Assembly (NCBI RefSeq): GCF_022549675.1 | Contig: NZ_JAKZGR010000008.1 | Span: 1 to 64,000 of the forward strand | DNA: 64,000 nucleotides | Reading direction: 5' to 3' | From: Belliella kenyensis | Lineage (GTDB): Bacteria > Bacteroidota > Bacteroidia > Cytophagales > Cyclobacteriaceae | Shown here: positions 7,742-16,628 of the stretch, piece after piece | How the letters are laid out: every line of letters begins with the position of its first letter | Numbering within the stretch: the stretch's first letter is position 1 | Made by a program: the position numbers and the translations under genes | Notes under the pieces: model-generated | The model's database searches: none | What the model saw: the letters and a program-made list of their open reading frames with translations, nothing else | What the model was told of the DNA's origin: nothing

Positions 7742-9004
7742 TTACATTATTTTTAAAAAATGCTTATACCTTTTTTCAAGTGATTTTTTAAACGAGTCAT
7801 AGTCCTTAGGATTATTTCGATATCCAGCATGGTTAATATCATTGCGTACAGAACTTTTAATATCATTTACAAGCTGTTTTAGCTTTTTAAAATTATTTAA
7901 AGAATGAATCAGGGGTATTATTTCTTTTTCAATTGAATAAAGTCTCTTGTGACTCTCCATTTTTTCTAAAGGAAAATCATCAGGAAATATTTCTGTATAG
8001 AAAAACCTATAATTTTCTGGCGAATTAGTAATGGCCGCAGATACTATTGACCTCACTTCTGAATCTTGAAAATAGATTTCCTTTTGTATTTGAATTAAGG
8101 TATAAGTAGTACAGAATTCTTCCAATAATGTGGCACCTTGTTGAATCAAACCATTTTCAACACACCATTCGACAGCATTCAACCCATTCAAAATTGAATC
8201 TTTTTTATACGAACTAAAGTGTTTCTTCACTTTATCAAGAATTAATCTTAAAGGCTCTTGGTCTTGGAAGTCTAAAACTTCTATTTCTCTCTGTATTAAT
8301 AATTGTGTTTTTCCAGAAAAAATGGAAGGCCCCCTATTAACCAAAATTTCTTTGGTGAAGGTTGCAATACCATTTTTGAGATTTGATAAACCTTCTTCTT
8401 CTATCAAATCAGAAAGCATTAATCCATTACCAGTTTGTAAAAATTGATTTGCTGCACTTGCCCAACTTTGGATTTTACTAAAATAAGATAGGTTCCATAC
8501 AGGCGACCAATTAACTCCATCAACAGTTTCTCTAGCATCAAAAGCCCCATAATAAATCCCTCGAATAGTAACTCCCTTCAAAAACTTAGCATAATTAAGA
8601 AGAACTAGGGCTAACATTGGTAGGGATCTAAATCCATGTGTGATATCAAAAAACACCTCATCACCTTCATTCAAATTTTCAAAAACTGAAAGAAATATAT
8701 TTAGAAGCTCTCTCTCAGATTTACCATTGGAAATTTCAATATCAGAAGATGAGAAATCTGAATTGATCTGAGATAAGCAATATTTAAGACCTTCGTTGTT
8801 TGCATTTGGCAACCAGTTTTTATACGCATCTTTCGTAATGAAAATTATAGGATTTACATCAAACTCCTTTTTTAATAAAAATTTCATTAAAGCTTCTTGA
8901 ACAAAAGGAGTATCATAGAAAACTTCTTTTTGTTCATCAAAATAGTATCGAGTGACTTCGTATCTTCCTATACCTAAAAACGATAAAAATATTTTTCTTG
9001 ACAT
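7742..9004 (-). CDS. csx1: Csx1-type CARF-HEPN ribonuclease (TM1812 family)
   Basis: A 420-aa protein. The N-terminal CARF domain begins 'RKIFLSFLGIGRYEVTRYYF' and contains the family hallmark 'FFDITHGFRSLPMLAL' (about residues 118-133), which forms part of the cyclic-oligoadenylate pocket. The C-terminal HEPN domain has the catalytic R-x4-H motif 'RNDINH' (Arg387, His392). Proteins of this build are non-specific single-stranded RNases switched on by cOA made by Cas10. The gene is downstream of a second CARF gene (12-nt gap) and upstream of the possible ring nuclease, in the same operon direction as cas10. Both the ligand-domain and nuclease-domain motifs are intact, so it should be active. 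Confidence 0.9.
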   Translation of the reverse strand: MSRKIFLSFLGIGRYEVTRYYFDEQKEVFYDTPFVQEALMKFLLKKEFDVNPIIFITKDAYKNWLPNANNEGLKYCLSQINSDFSSSDIEISNGKSERELLNIFLSVFENLNEGDEVFFDITHGFRSLPMLALVLLNYAKFLKGVTIRGIYYGAFDARETVDGVNWSPVWNLSYFSKIQSWASAANQFLQTGNGLMLSDLIEEEGLSNLKNGIATFTKEILVNRGPSIFSGKTQLLIQREIEVLDFQDQEPLRLILDKVKKHFSSYKKDSILNGLNAVEWCVENGLIQQGATLLEEFCTTYTLIQIQKEIYFQDSEVRSIVSAAITNSPENYRFFYTEIFPDDFPLEKMESHKRLYSIEKEIIPLIHSLNNFKKLKQLVNDIKSSVRNDINHAGYRNNPKDYDSFKKSLEKRYKHFLKIM

Positions 9005-9016
9005 ATACTTATTTTT

Positions 9017-10108
9017 TTAATTTTTAGAATTAAACTTTTCTTTTAAAACATTGATTTTATCATGAAAGCTTAAATACTCTATTGGTCTTTGATTTAAGAT
9101 TGCTTCATTTCTATGAATCTTAAAATCCTCCAAAGTAATTATCTTATTAATTCCAAGATTGCTCCGTAGATGATCAAGCTGTTCTTCTGTTACTGTTTTT
9201 TCAGGAAGGGATGCCAAAATAGCTAAATACTTTTTACACTTTAAGCCAAACTTCTGTGTAAGGGACGCTAGCTTGTACATAGGCTCTTGAAATTTTTCCT
9301 TTTTGTAAATTGCATTTTTATAAACTTTACATTCAAAAACATGTAAATCATTATTGTGAACGAACATGATATCAAATTCATTATCATGCTCATACGCTAC
9401 TGGACTTCCAATTTTTTTCAACCCAACGCTGTTAGAAATTTGTGAATCATCGAGCTGAAAAAGTTGCTTGAAAAAGTGGTAGCAATAAAATTCAAACCAG
9501 TTTCCTTGTAGATAATTTCGATCAGGCTCCTTGTATTCAGGATTATAAGTTTTAGCTATCTCAGGTACCCTTCCAGCTTCGCTTGCATTTAAAACCTTTT
9601 GAAAAAGTACTGAGGGTTTTGGAGTGCCTTCAAAATATGGTACCTCACTCATAATTTCAAAGCCGTAAGCATATAGATATTCATTGAGTGTCAGTTTAAT
9701 CTTGGTGTTTTTTGGAATTGATATAACTTCTGGAAATAATTGCTGGTAATTAAACGCATTTATGGGCGCATAAAGCATCTTGGAATCAAAATCCATAAAA
9801 TGCTGGAAGACCATTTGAGACATTAATTTATTACCGCCGGTAAGATTTATTAAGTATTCGGCATCACTTGGAAATGCATGACCTTTCAATTGATCAAAAA
9901 CCAGAAGTGCATCATTGGCATCTATGATGATCGTATGACATTTTTTTTCAGGAAGTTTTAAAGCAGCTTTCAGATTTCTTGTTGCTTGCTTTTCTTCCAT
10001 TTCCTGGCTCGAAATAAAATAGAAATGTGAATCAGGCTGTGTAAATTGCTTTATAAACAACAAATTAGGCACAGCCTGATCGGAGATGATGGAGACGAGG
10101 TGGGGCAT
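9017..10108 (-). CDS. Card1/Can2-like CARF nuclease (DUF1887 type)
   Basis: A 363-aa protein. The N-terminal half is CARF-like ('MPHLVSIISDQAVPNLLFI', then 'YLINLTGGNKLMSQMV' about residues 85-100, a ligand-loop signature of this family). The C-terminal half is a PD-(D/E)XK nuclease: Glu206 in 'GNWFEFYCYHFF', Asp246 in 'HDNEFDIMFV' and Glu259-x-Lys261 in 'HVFECKVYK'. Length matches Card1/Can2 proteins, which cut nucleic acid when cyclic tetra-adenylate binds. It is separated by 92 nt, with a hairpin, from the upstream RAMP gene, so the effector genes might be regulated apart from the interference complex. Whether it cuts RNA, DNA or both cannot be told from sequence. Confidence 0.85.
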   Translation of the reverse strand: MPHLVSIISDQAVPNLLFIKQFTQPDSHFYFISSQEMEEKQATRNLKAALKLPEKKCHTIIIDANDALLVFDQLKGHAFPSDAEYLINLTGGNKLMSQMVFQHFMDFDSKMLYAPINAFNYQQLFPEVISIPKNTKIKLTLNEYLYAYGFEIMSEVPYFEGTPKPSVLFQKVLNASEAGRVPEIAKTYNPEYKEPDRNYLQGNWFEFYCYHFFKQLFQLDDSQISNSVGLKKIGSPVAYEHDNEFDIMFVHNNDLHVFECKVYKNAIYKKEKFQEPMYKLASLTQKFGLKCKKYLAILASLPEKTVTEEQLDHLRSNLGINKIITLEDFKIHRNEAILNQRPIEYLSFHDKINVLKEKFNSKN

Positions 10109-10154
10109 AATGGGTGTTAATGTGTTAAATAAGTTGAGTTTAAAATGAGTAAGA

Positions 10155-10180
10155 CCGTCCCAAATGGGACATCGGGACGG
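10155..10180. repeat. nested alternative hairpins between RAMP and Card1/Can2 genes
   Basis: CCGTCCC (10155-10161) can pair with GGGACGG (10174-10180), while its inner GTCCC (10157-10161) can instead pair with GGGAC (10166-10170). The two hairpins are mutually exclusive. The GC-rich block stands out in an AT-rich gap. It may be a REP-like element or an attenuator; no long T run follows on the minus strand. Confidence 0.5.
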
Positions 10181-10200
10181 CAGAATTTAAAATTGATAGA

Positions 10201-12618
10201 CTAGTTTTCAGTAAGAACTTTTTTGGTTTCACTATCTCCTATCCATTTTGATATCTTTTTATAATATTGATTACTCTCCCAGATGGAATCTTTCCATTTT
10301 ATTTTTTCCTTCTCTGGTAACACTGAAAAGATTTCCTTCAATTTGGCCTTCAGAATTTCTCTGTCTTGTTCCTCCTCAAGAGGCCCATTTTTAAATTTGA
10401 CCTGAAAAATCTTCATAGCCTTTTCCAAACTATCAAAGGCTCGCGAGTTCAATTTAACCGAATCCAAATTGATGGAATTGCTTCGTTTTCCTAAAATTCT
10501 TGCTTGATCAATTTCCAGATTTTTTTGTGCTATCTGATTTAGTTTTTCCTGTTTTAATTGATCTCGTTTTTCTTTGAGCATTTCAATCAGGATCTCTTTC
10601 TGACCCGAAATAATCTTCATTAACTCATTCTCAATAGACAATTTATAAGGCAAAGTAGGATCTTCCTTTCCTTTAGAAGTTAACGACTCATAATAAGATG
10701 CCTGTATTGTATGAAAAGCTTTCTTTTGTTCAATTTCCGGTGCAGAGGCTTTACCCGAAATTATTACAGGATCAACTACTTTAGAAAAATCTAGCAGTGC
10801 TAAGCTATCCTTTTTTGCCTGATTAAAGTCGTTAATCCTATTTTCCATATCCATCTTCTGATATTTCAAGATCTTATCCCCTTTCTCGGAAGGTTTGGCC
10901 ATGGAAAACAACTCTTTAACCTGAGGAGAATCAATCCAGGATATCCCTTTGGGGGTTAAAGCATAGTTCATAAAACATTCAAATTCTTTCAAAAGAGAAT
11001 TTAATTCATCTTTCTCTTTGTTTTGAATTGACAATGAAATCTTCCCATACCCTAGCGGTTTAGCCATTCCGATATTATGATAATAGCCCTCATTACCATG
11101 AAAGGTAAGTGCAGAAATCAACGCTCCCAGTTCTTCCTTACGCAGGTTATGGTAGGCGATTTTAAATGTGAATTTGGTCCCCTTCGCAAGAGGAGAATAT
11201 TTGCTAGCCACATCTTCATTAGCCTTACCTTTGATAATCGGAGCGGGATTTGAAACAGGATCTGAAAGCCTTACCGGATATTTTTTCCAACCTCTTATTC
11301 TGCCTTTTTGATCCTTAAAAGTGAAATAGTTTCCTGATATTTTACCTTGTCCGTCCTTGATGTTTTGTTGAATGTAATTCGGGTAATAGGAAGCTTTAGG
11401 ACCACCTAGCACGTCTGTTTTCTGTGGAAGTGGATGAGAACCTTCTTCTGCAAAGGCATGACTGATCATTACTCTACCTTTAAGGGAATCAAACTTATTT
11501 TTTCCGATTTTTTTGATGTACCCAAAAAGACAATCTGCGAAATCAGGTGATAGTAATTTTTCGGATTTTTGATAGTTCTGAATACTTTCTTTAACAGAGA
11601 AATTGTACGTAATCTTATAAAGTAAAGCGAGACCAATATCCAGCAGATTATTGGCTGTAGGGGCCTTTTTGTAATCCTTAAGACGGAAAAATACAGGTAT
11701 TGACTTCCCTTTTAACAGTTGGGCTTTTCTCCATTTCCAATCATCTTTTTGCTGCCCTTTGTCATGATCATAATATGCATGAAACAAGTTTCTTATTATT
11801 TCATGAGGTTTGCCTTCCTCATCTTTCTCAAGAGGAATTTCAGGGTTATTATAGTTAAAGAAGATGAATTCGTATTGCTTCCCTTGGTTTTCCTTTTCTT
11901 TTCGGACTCCAGGTTGGCCAGTAAACACAATAGTGCCTTTTGTCCCTTGACCAGTTTCATCAATGATATACTTTTCCCTACCTATGCCATCTTCAGGTTC
12001 ATCAACAGATTCATACTTAAATGAATATCCATCCTTTTTGAATGGGAAAGCATCATATTTTGCCTTCGCAGACTTTTTTTTGTCTGAATTAATATTGGAG
12101 CTCTGTTGATAGTATTCCGAAATTTTTGATGGACCAGAAATTAAATCCAAACTTTTATGTGAGATTCTACCCGGCCTACCACAAGGCGTTAGAAAATATT
12201 TCACTCCATCAAATCTTAACCAACCACATTGAACATCCTTTGAAATATCACTTTTTGGATAAATAACATTATTGTTAAAGTCCCTAACCGAATATTTCAC
12301 ATCATTGACCTTATCCTCCATCTTTCCATAGGTCATGGCTTCAATAAAATTACGAAGCATCCCTTTGATAGAGGAACCAGGGATAAAGTAATTGGATCTA
12401 AACTGATTGAAATCAGGACTAATAATATCCTTTCCGTCTTTATCTTTTTTTCGAATCTCCCCATTTCTGACGAAAATCGGACTCTTAGCTATAATTTCAA
12501 CATTCAAAACTCCAGACTGGGAATCAATAAATGGTTTATCATGTGAAATTGAAGACCCCCAGTAAGGAGTTACAATATGGTCATTCAGAGGAACAAAATT
12601 GTACGGTGCAGTAATCAT
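10201..12618 (-). CDS. large RAMP-family type III CRISPR protein (TIGR03986-like)
   Basis: An 805-aa protein starting 'MITAPYNFVPLNDHIV', which I recognise as the TIGR03986 RAMP type. The N-terminal RAMP segment has 'NYFIPGSSIKGMLRNFIEA' (about 75-93), and the glycine-rich RAMP loop 'HNIGMAKPLGYGKISLSI' lies near 515-532. After that, about 270 residues are Lys/Glu-rich and largely helical, including a likely coiled coil ('EMLKEKRDQLKQEKLNQ'). It should be a backbone subunit of the crRNA-bound interference complex. At 805 aa it is much longer than a single RAMP (about 200-350 aa); the extension might fill the role of a small (Cas11-type) subunit, which is speculation. It follows the TIGR04423-like gene after 2 nt. 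Confidence 0.82.
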   Translation of the reverse strand: MITAPYNFVPLNDHIVTPYWGSSISHDKPFIDSQSGVLNVEIIAKSPIFVRNGEIRKKDKDGKDIISPDFNQFRSNYFIPGSSIKGMLRNFIEAMTYGKMEDKVNDVKYSVRDFNNNVIYPKSDISKDVQCGWLRFDGVKYFLTPCGRPGRISHKSLDLISGPSKISEYYQQSSNINSDKKKSAKAKYDAFPFKKDGYSFKYESVDEPEDGIGREKYIIDETGQGTKGTIVFTGQPGVRKEKENQGKQYEFIFFNYNNPEIPLEKDEEGKPHEIIRNLFHAYYDHDKGQQKDDWKWRKAQLLKGKSIPVFFRLKDYKKAPTANNLLDIGLALLYKITYNFSVKESIQNYQKSEKLLSPDFADCLFGYIKKIGKNKFDSLKGRVMISHAFAEEGSHPLPQKTDVLGGPKASYYPNYIQQNIKDGQGKISGNYFTFKDQKGRIRGWKKYPVRLSDPVSNPAPIIKGKANEDVASKYSPLAKGTKFTFKIAYHNLRKEELGALISALTFHGNEGYYHNIGMAKPLGYGKISLSIQNKEKDELNSLLKEFECFMNYALTPKGISWIDSPQVKELFSMAKPSEKGDKILKYQKMDMENRINDFNQAKKDSLALLDFSKVVDPVIISGKASAPEIEQKKAFHTIQASYYESLTSKGKEDPTLPYKLSIENELMKIISGQKEILIEMLKEKRDQLKQEKLNQIAQKNLEIDQARILGKRSNSINLDSVKLNSRAFDSLEKAMKIFQVKFKNGPLEEEQDREILKAKLKEIFSVLPEKEKIKWKDSIWESNQYYKKISKWIGDSETKKVLTEN

Positions 12619-12620
12619 AG

Positions 12621-13046
12621 TTATTTATGGCTAGTAGTGTATTCAAATCCTTCAAAAACAATCCAAGAGGGTTTTAAGACTTCCATCCCATCGCAGAGTT
12701 CATCTTTTTCAGCTTTCCAATATTGGATAGCTTTAAATTTTTTAATACCAATATTTTCAAATGGTGCTGAAGCTAAAAAGCTAAATCGTTCAAGTTGATT
12801 TTGATCCGTATCACTCAAGTTGACTTGATGAATATGGTATTCTCCATCGATGTTTTTAATGTTAATGCACACCCCACCTTCGTCAGGACAATAGAGATAC
12901 CCCTCAAGAATAAAAGGTAAAGTAGTTAACATTGAACTCTGAAGAATATCAGAATTAAAAATCTTGGGTTTGGATTCATCCGAATACCAAAGGTAACCTG
13001 AGTAGGACTTGTTGTAATCTATATCGTTTGCTGTGATTTTTTTCAT
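12621..13046 (-). CDS. small type III CRISPR-associated protein, TIGR04423-like
   Basis: A 141-aa protein from the ATG at 13046 ('MKKITANDIDYNKSYSGYLWYSDESKPK'). The motif 'YSGYLWYSDESKP' near the N-terminus matches my memory of the TIGR04423 family found only in Bacteroidota type III loci. An upstream in-frame ATG at 13082 would add 12 residues but overlap the upstream RAMP's conserved C-terminus by 35 nt; the 13046 start leaves 1 nt after that stop and has AAGGA a few bases upstream. It is in the slot where other III-D loci carry csx19, so it may be an equivalent accessory subunit. No enzymatic motif seen. Family assignment is from memory, not a search. Confidence 0.7.
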   Translation of the reverse strand: MKKITANDIDYNKSYSGYLWYSDESKPKIFNSDILQSSMLTTLPFILEGYLYCPDEGGVCINIKNIDGEYHIHQVNLSDTDQNQLERFSFLASAPFENIGIKKFKAIQYWKAEKDELCDGMEVLKPSWIVFEGFEYTTSHK

Positions 13047-13047
13047 T

Positions 13048-14637
13048 TCAGTTTTCCTTTTTTGTTCCAGTGAAAAATCCATGACCTTTTGTAGTCATAC
13101 CTCCGAGAGGAATTCCACCTTGAATTAGGTCCTCAAGCGTATCTTCCCAAGCTTTTTTAATTTTTGGATCTTCCAAAGCTTCTTTTTTAACAAAAATATC
13201 TAGATCGATAGGTTGATCTTTTCCATAAAAAGCTTTCTCCTGAAAAAGCGCGCCATCTATCGCCCCACCAGTAAACCTATCAATCTTTACATGATTGAAA
13301 ACCTTATCATTTTCTTTTTTGTAGGTGAGATAAACATCCTGTATGATGACATTCCCTTTTCCAGAGGATTTTTGTTCTTCCTGTGAATGGTTATTTGCAA
13401 ACCCAAAAAGAGTCTTTATGGCCAAATTAGATTCTTCACTTTGGTCTCCAATTTTAAGAATTACTGCAGCTTCATCTTTGAGCTGATTTTCGAAAGAAAT
13501 CCAGGATTGGGATTTAAAAGGATCAAAATCCCGGATTTTACTTTCAAGCTCCGTAAAAACATCATCAGAGGTATATAGCTCCAAATTTTCCAAACTTGCA
13601 ATCGTTTTCAATTCTGTAAGAATTTTTTCCTCATCGACGGTGGCATAGGGACGATATACATCTTTTGGACTCTCGATATAGTCATCAATATTTTTACTGA
13701 AATTAAATCTTACTCTATGGGCTAATGCTCCTTTAATTGAAGTTGCAGGTATCAGGATAAACTCCTCATCTGAGATTTTAGGGCAGTGATTTACCCATGA
13801 AATAATTTTTTCTCTTTTTGTAATGTGGTCAACATCTCCATCCCCGAAACCTGCTCCAAAAATGAAAAAGTCTTTTGCCTTGAGCTGAAGCTCGTATTTT
13901 TTCCAGCCTTTTAAAGACTGACCTTTTCCTGTATTTAGTTTTACTCCATTAGGAATAGGTAAATTAAGAGAAACGGTTTTCGACAGATACGCTGTCAGAT
14001 CCGAGGTTTGCGAAAGATCAAAGACACGCTGGGTACTCCTTTCATGGATAATTTTAAATTCTCCGTGACCTTTTCTTGTTCCTGCTCCTAATCTGAAGTC
14101 AGGTGTTTCCAATAACCCAAGTAGCTGTTCCCACGAGTTTTGATCTTCTTTAACACCTTTCAGTTCGATTTCAAAAACAAACCTTGTACCTTTAAAAACC
14201 AGTTCCTCATCATATTTAGCGCCTTTTTCCGCTGAGCCACTGCTATTAATTTTAACATGGTCTCTCAAAGGCAAAGCCCTAAATAATGAATAAAAAGGAT
14301 CTTCGAAATCAATAGCAAGAAGACCTTCAACTACTTTTCCTTCCTTGCCTACTAATAATCCTGGACTTATGATAAGCCTACTCCCAAACCCATCTTTTGA
14401 TTCTCCAGCTTTGGAATTCCCCGTTCCACTGGTACCAAATAGTTCATTTTCTAATGCTTTATCAATGGCATGGCGAAGAACTCCTGCAATTGAAGTGCCA
14501 GGTAAATAAGGCAAACCATTTCCATCTTTCGCAACCATGTTATCATTTTGAAGCCCAACTTTTCCGGAATTAATTGCAAATGCCGAATAAGCTTCAATAG
14601 TTATTTGGGCTAAAAATCTATGCGTGAGTACTTTCAT
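13048..14637 (-). CDS. double-RAMP (Csm3-like fusion) CRISPR protein
   Basis: A 529-aa protein with two RAMP domains in tandem. The first has 'VAKDGNGLPYLPGTSIAGVLRHAI' near residues 35-58 and a glycine-rich loop 'LGAGTRKGHGEF' near 185. The second has 'FILIPATSIKGALAHRVRF' near 290-310 and ends with the G-rich loop 'LGGMTTKGHGFFTG'. Csm3/Cas7-type proteins form the crRNA filament and cut target RNA with an Asp just before the PGxS loop; 'KDGNG' in the first domain offers such an Asp. Fused Cas7 units are known in type III-D and III-E. It overlaps csx10 by 4 nt. The two domains share the layout but little sequence. Confidence 0.85.
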   Translation of the reverse strand: MKVLTHRFLAQITIEAYSAFAINSGKVGLQNDNMVAKDGNGLPYLPGTSIAGVLRHAIDKALENELFGTSGTGNSKAGESKDGFGSRLIISPGLLVGKEGKVVEGLLAIDFEDPFYSLFRALPLRDHVKINSSGSAEKGAKYDEELVFKGTRFVFEIELKGVKEDQNSWEQLLGLLETPDFRLGAGTRKGHGEFKIIHERSTQRVFDLSQTSDLTAYLSKTVSLNLPIPNGVKLNTGKGQSLKGWKKYELQLKAKDFFIFGAGFGDGDVDHITKREKIISWVNHCPKISDEEFILIPATSIKGALAHRVRFNFSKNIDDYIESPKDVYRPYATVDEEKILTELKTIASLENLELYTSDDVFTELESKIRDFDPFKSQSWISFENQLKDEAAVILKIGDQSEESNLAIKTLFGFANNHSQEEQKSSGKGNVIIQDVYLTYKKENDKVFNHVKIDRFTGGAIDGALFQEKAFYGKDQPIDLDIFVKKEALEDPKIKKAWEDTLEDLIQGGIPLGGMTTKGHGFFTGTKKEN

Positions 14638-16067
14638 GATTCTTTCTGTTTTGGCATTTCGGTTGATAACTTTTGAATAAAATCCATAGTAAAAGCCTCT
14701 CCTTTCTCTTTCTTTAAGTATTTCACTTTTTCAATAAGGACTGGCCCGGCATTTCTCCATTGATTTTCAGATCTGCCTCTATTGATAAATCCAAACTCTT
14801 CTTCAAATGTCATAGTGAAAAAAGAATCAAAGTTTTTGGATTGTTTTGCATAACCACGTATTGTACCCCACTGACTCTTACTTGGATCTAAAAGTATTTT
14901 TTTGTTTAATTCAATAAACTGATCCACTTCCTGTTTGACCTGCCTATCAAGATCAGCAAATGATCTCCTGTTTTTAAGCGCAAGCAGGAAAGATTCAGAA
15001 GCACTCCCTACATCGGGATATGAAAACAGTTGTTCTTGAGATTTTTTTGTTAAGACGGCATCTATCCTGTCAGATTCCTGCGGTAGAAATTGAGGATTAA
15101 CCAAGACCTGGCCATACCCCTCAGATCTTAAGACTCCAATTCCCATAGTAAAGAAATTTTCGGGAACTGCTTCATTGATTTTAACAACGAATACGGAACC
15201 TTTTTCTATTATTATCCTGTCTGAATCTTTCGATTGTCTTTTTCCGTTCCATACTGGATATTTTCGACTCCTAACCTGCGATTTTTCCCAAATAATTTCA
15301 TTTTTTTCACTACCTGTTAAATCCTTCGATGTAGGCATTGCAGTAAATAGCCCAAATTGGTCAACGAAACATAAGTCAGAAAAAGCATAAATAACAAGTT
15401 CTTCACCTGCTTCTTGGCGATAAACTAATAGTTCCGAAATCTCTTTTTCGAATTTGATATCCACCAGGCCATATTCAGCTGATTTCGATCTCCCTATTTG
15501 CTTCAACCCTTCAAGTTTTTCCCTAATAATTTCTGCATATTGGTCGGTAGAATCATGTATTGTAAAATATAGGCTGAGTCCTTTGGGAAGACTAAAATAA
15601 CCGAACATTTGCCCATCTGCGGACTTCCTTTTTACCGAATCAAAGGCTGATTTGAGTTTGAAATTTTGTTCAGGTTTGAAAAGCGTTTTTTCAGACCAAT
15701 TAAAATAGCCTCCTCTTGCCTGTTTCGGCTGGATTTCTTTCCCATCCTTATCTACATATTTAGCATTGGGCTTAAGATTCATTGGTAATAAAATTTCCTC
15801 TCCCAAAGATTTCCCTTTGGGAAAATAAAATGCTGCAGGAACTGGGATCATGCTGCCACCATTGATCCTGGGATACGCATTACCAAATATTACCTTTCCA
15901 TTATGGAAGAGATCTGTAGCATGCCGATTATAGAGCTCTTTCGCTACTATACCCAAAAATTTTGACCCTGGTATATAATCCAAGGATTGGGATTGACCTT
16001 CCGTTGCCGCCTTGGAGGAAATAATAAGGTCGGACTCTAGTGTGCAGGTATATTGATAGATTTTCAT
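14634..16067 (-). CDS. csx10: Csx10-like RAMP (Cas5-type subunit of III-D)
   Basis: A 477-aa protein. The N-terminus 'SLDYIPGSKFLGIVAKELYN' (about 28-47), 'VIFGNAYPRINGGSMIPVPAAFYFPKG' and the late glycine loop 'MGIGVLRSEGYGQVLVNP' (about 308-325) fit the Csx10 group of RAMPs, which replaces Csm4/Cmr3 as the subunit that holds the crRNA 5' tag beside Cas10. Csx10 defines subtype III-D, so this call carries the subtype assignment. It overlaps both the upstream Csm3-like gene and the downstream double RAMP by 4 nt, showing tight coupling. A different large Cas5/Cas7 RAMP is the main alternative. Confidence 0.78.
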   Translation of the reverse strand: MKIYQYTCTLESDLIISSKAATEGQSQSLDYIPGSKFLGIVAKELYNRHATDLFHNGKVIFGNAYPRINGGSMIPVPAAFYFPKGKSLGEEILLPMNLKPNAKYVDKDGKEIQPKQARGGYFNWSEKTLFKPEQNFKLKSAFDSVKRKSADGQMFGYFSLPKGLSLYFTIHDSTDQYAEIIREKLEGLKQIGRSKSAEYGLVDIKFEKEISELLVYRQEAGEELVIYAFSDLCFVDQFGLFTAMPTSKDLTGSEKNEIIWEKSQVRSRKYPVWNGKRQSKDSDRIIIEKGSVFVVKINEAVPENFFTMGIGVLRSEGYGQVLVNPQFLPQESDRIDAVLTKKSQEQLFSYPDVGSASESFLLALKNRRSFADLDRQVKQEVDQFIELNKKILLDPSKSQWGTIRGYAKQSKNFDSFFTMTFEEEFGFINRGRSENQWRNAGPVLIEKVKYLKKEKGEAFTMDFIQKLSTEMPKQKES

Positions 16068-16618
16068 GATTCAAACACTTTAATTTCACATCTTCCTAAT
16101 CCCCTATTTCTATTAAGACCAAGGTATTTTATCATAGTGGCAGATTTGCTGAGCAGTTCATAATATTTGCTTTCAAAATCTGTAATTGCGCCATATAAGG
16201 TAAGTGGAATGGTCACTTCCATTTGGCGTAGACTTTTATCTTCTGCCACACCTAATTCATCTATTTTGGTTGAAGAAATAACCTCATAAAGAGATTCTGA
16301 AAGGCCTAGGGAGAGGATCTCTTTTGCATGTATTGAAGAAAGCTGCGCATCAGAGAAAAATAGTTTAGAGCCACTATCTTCCGAATATCCAAAAGTTCCA
16401 AAGGCTTTCTGAACCATATCTTGATCTAAGTAGGACTCTGATAAGGCAGCTAATTCCTCTGCTGCATGTCTAAAAAGCCCTTTAATTGTTTTGCCTGGAA
16501 TATACGGGAGCTTATTATGATCTTTTAAAACAAGACTATCTGCTTTTGTCCCCCCTGAGAGACCAGAGCCGATATGCCAATACCCATAAAATTGAATAGA
16601 AAATTTTATTGTTTTCAT
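16064..16618 (-). CDS. csm3: Csm3-like RAMP (Cas7 backbone subunit)
   Basis: A 184-aa single RAMP. 'LVLKDHNKLPYIPGKTIKGLFRHAAEEL' spans about 29-56 and places Asp33 exactly where Csm3 has its catalytic Asp33 for target RNA cleavage. The C-terminal glycine loop is 'LGLNRNRGLGRCEIKVF'. Shorter than typical Csm3 (about 220 aa) but with all core strands. It lies between cas10 (10-nt gap) and csx10 (4-nt overlap). Function: binds crRNA and cuts the matching RNA every six nucleotides, in the known Csm/Cmr manner. Confidence 0.85.
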   Translation of the reverse strand: MKTIKFSIQFYGYWHIGSGLSGGTKADSLVLKDHNKLPYIPGKTIKGLFRHAAEELAALSESYLDQDMVQKAFGTFGYSEDSGSKLFFSDAQLSSIHAKEILSLGLSESLYEVISSTKIDELGVAEDKSLRQMEVTIPLTLYGAITDFESKYYELLSKSATMIKYLGLNRNRGLGRCEIKVFES

Positions 16619-16628
16619 TGCGGGAAGA

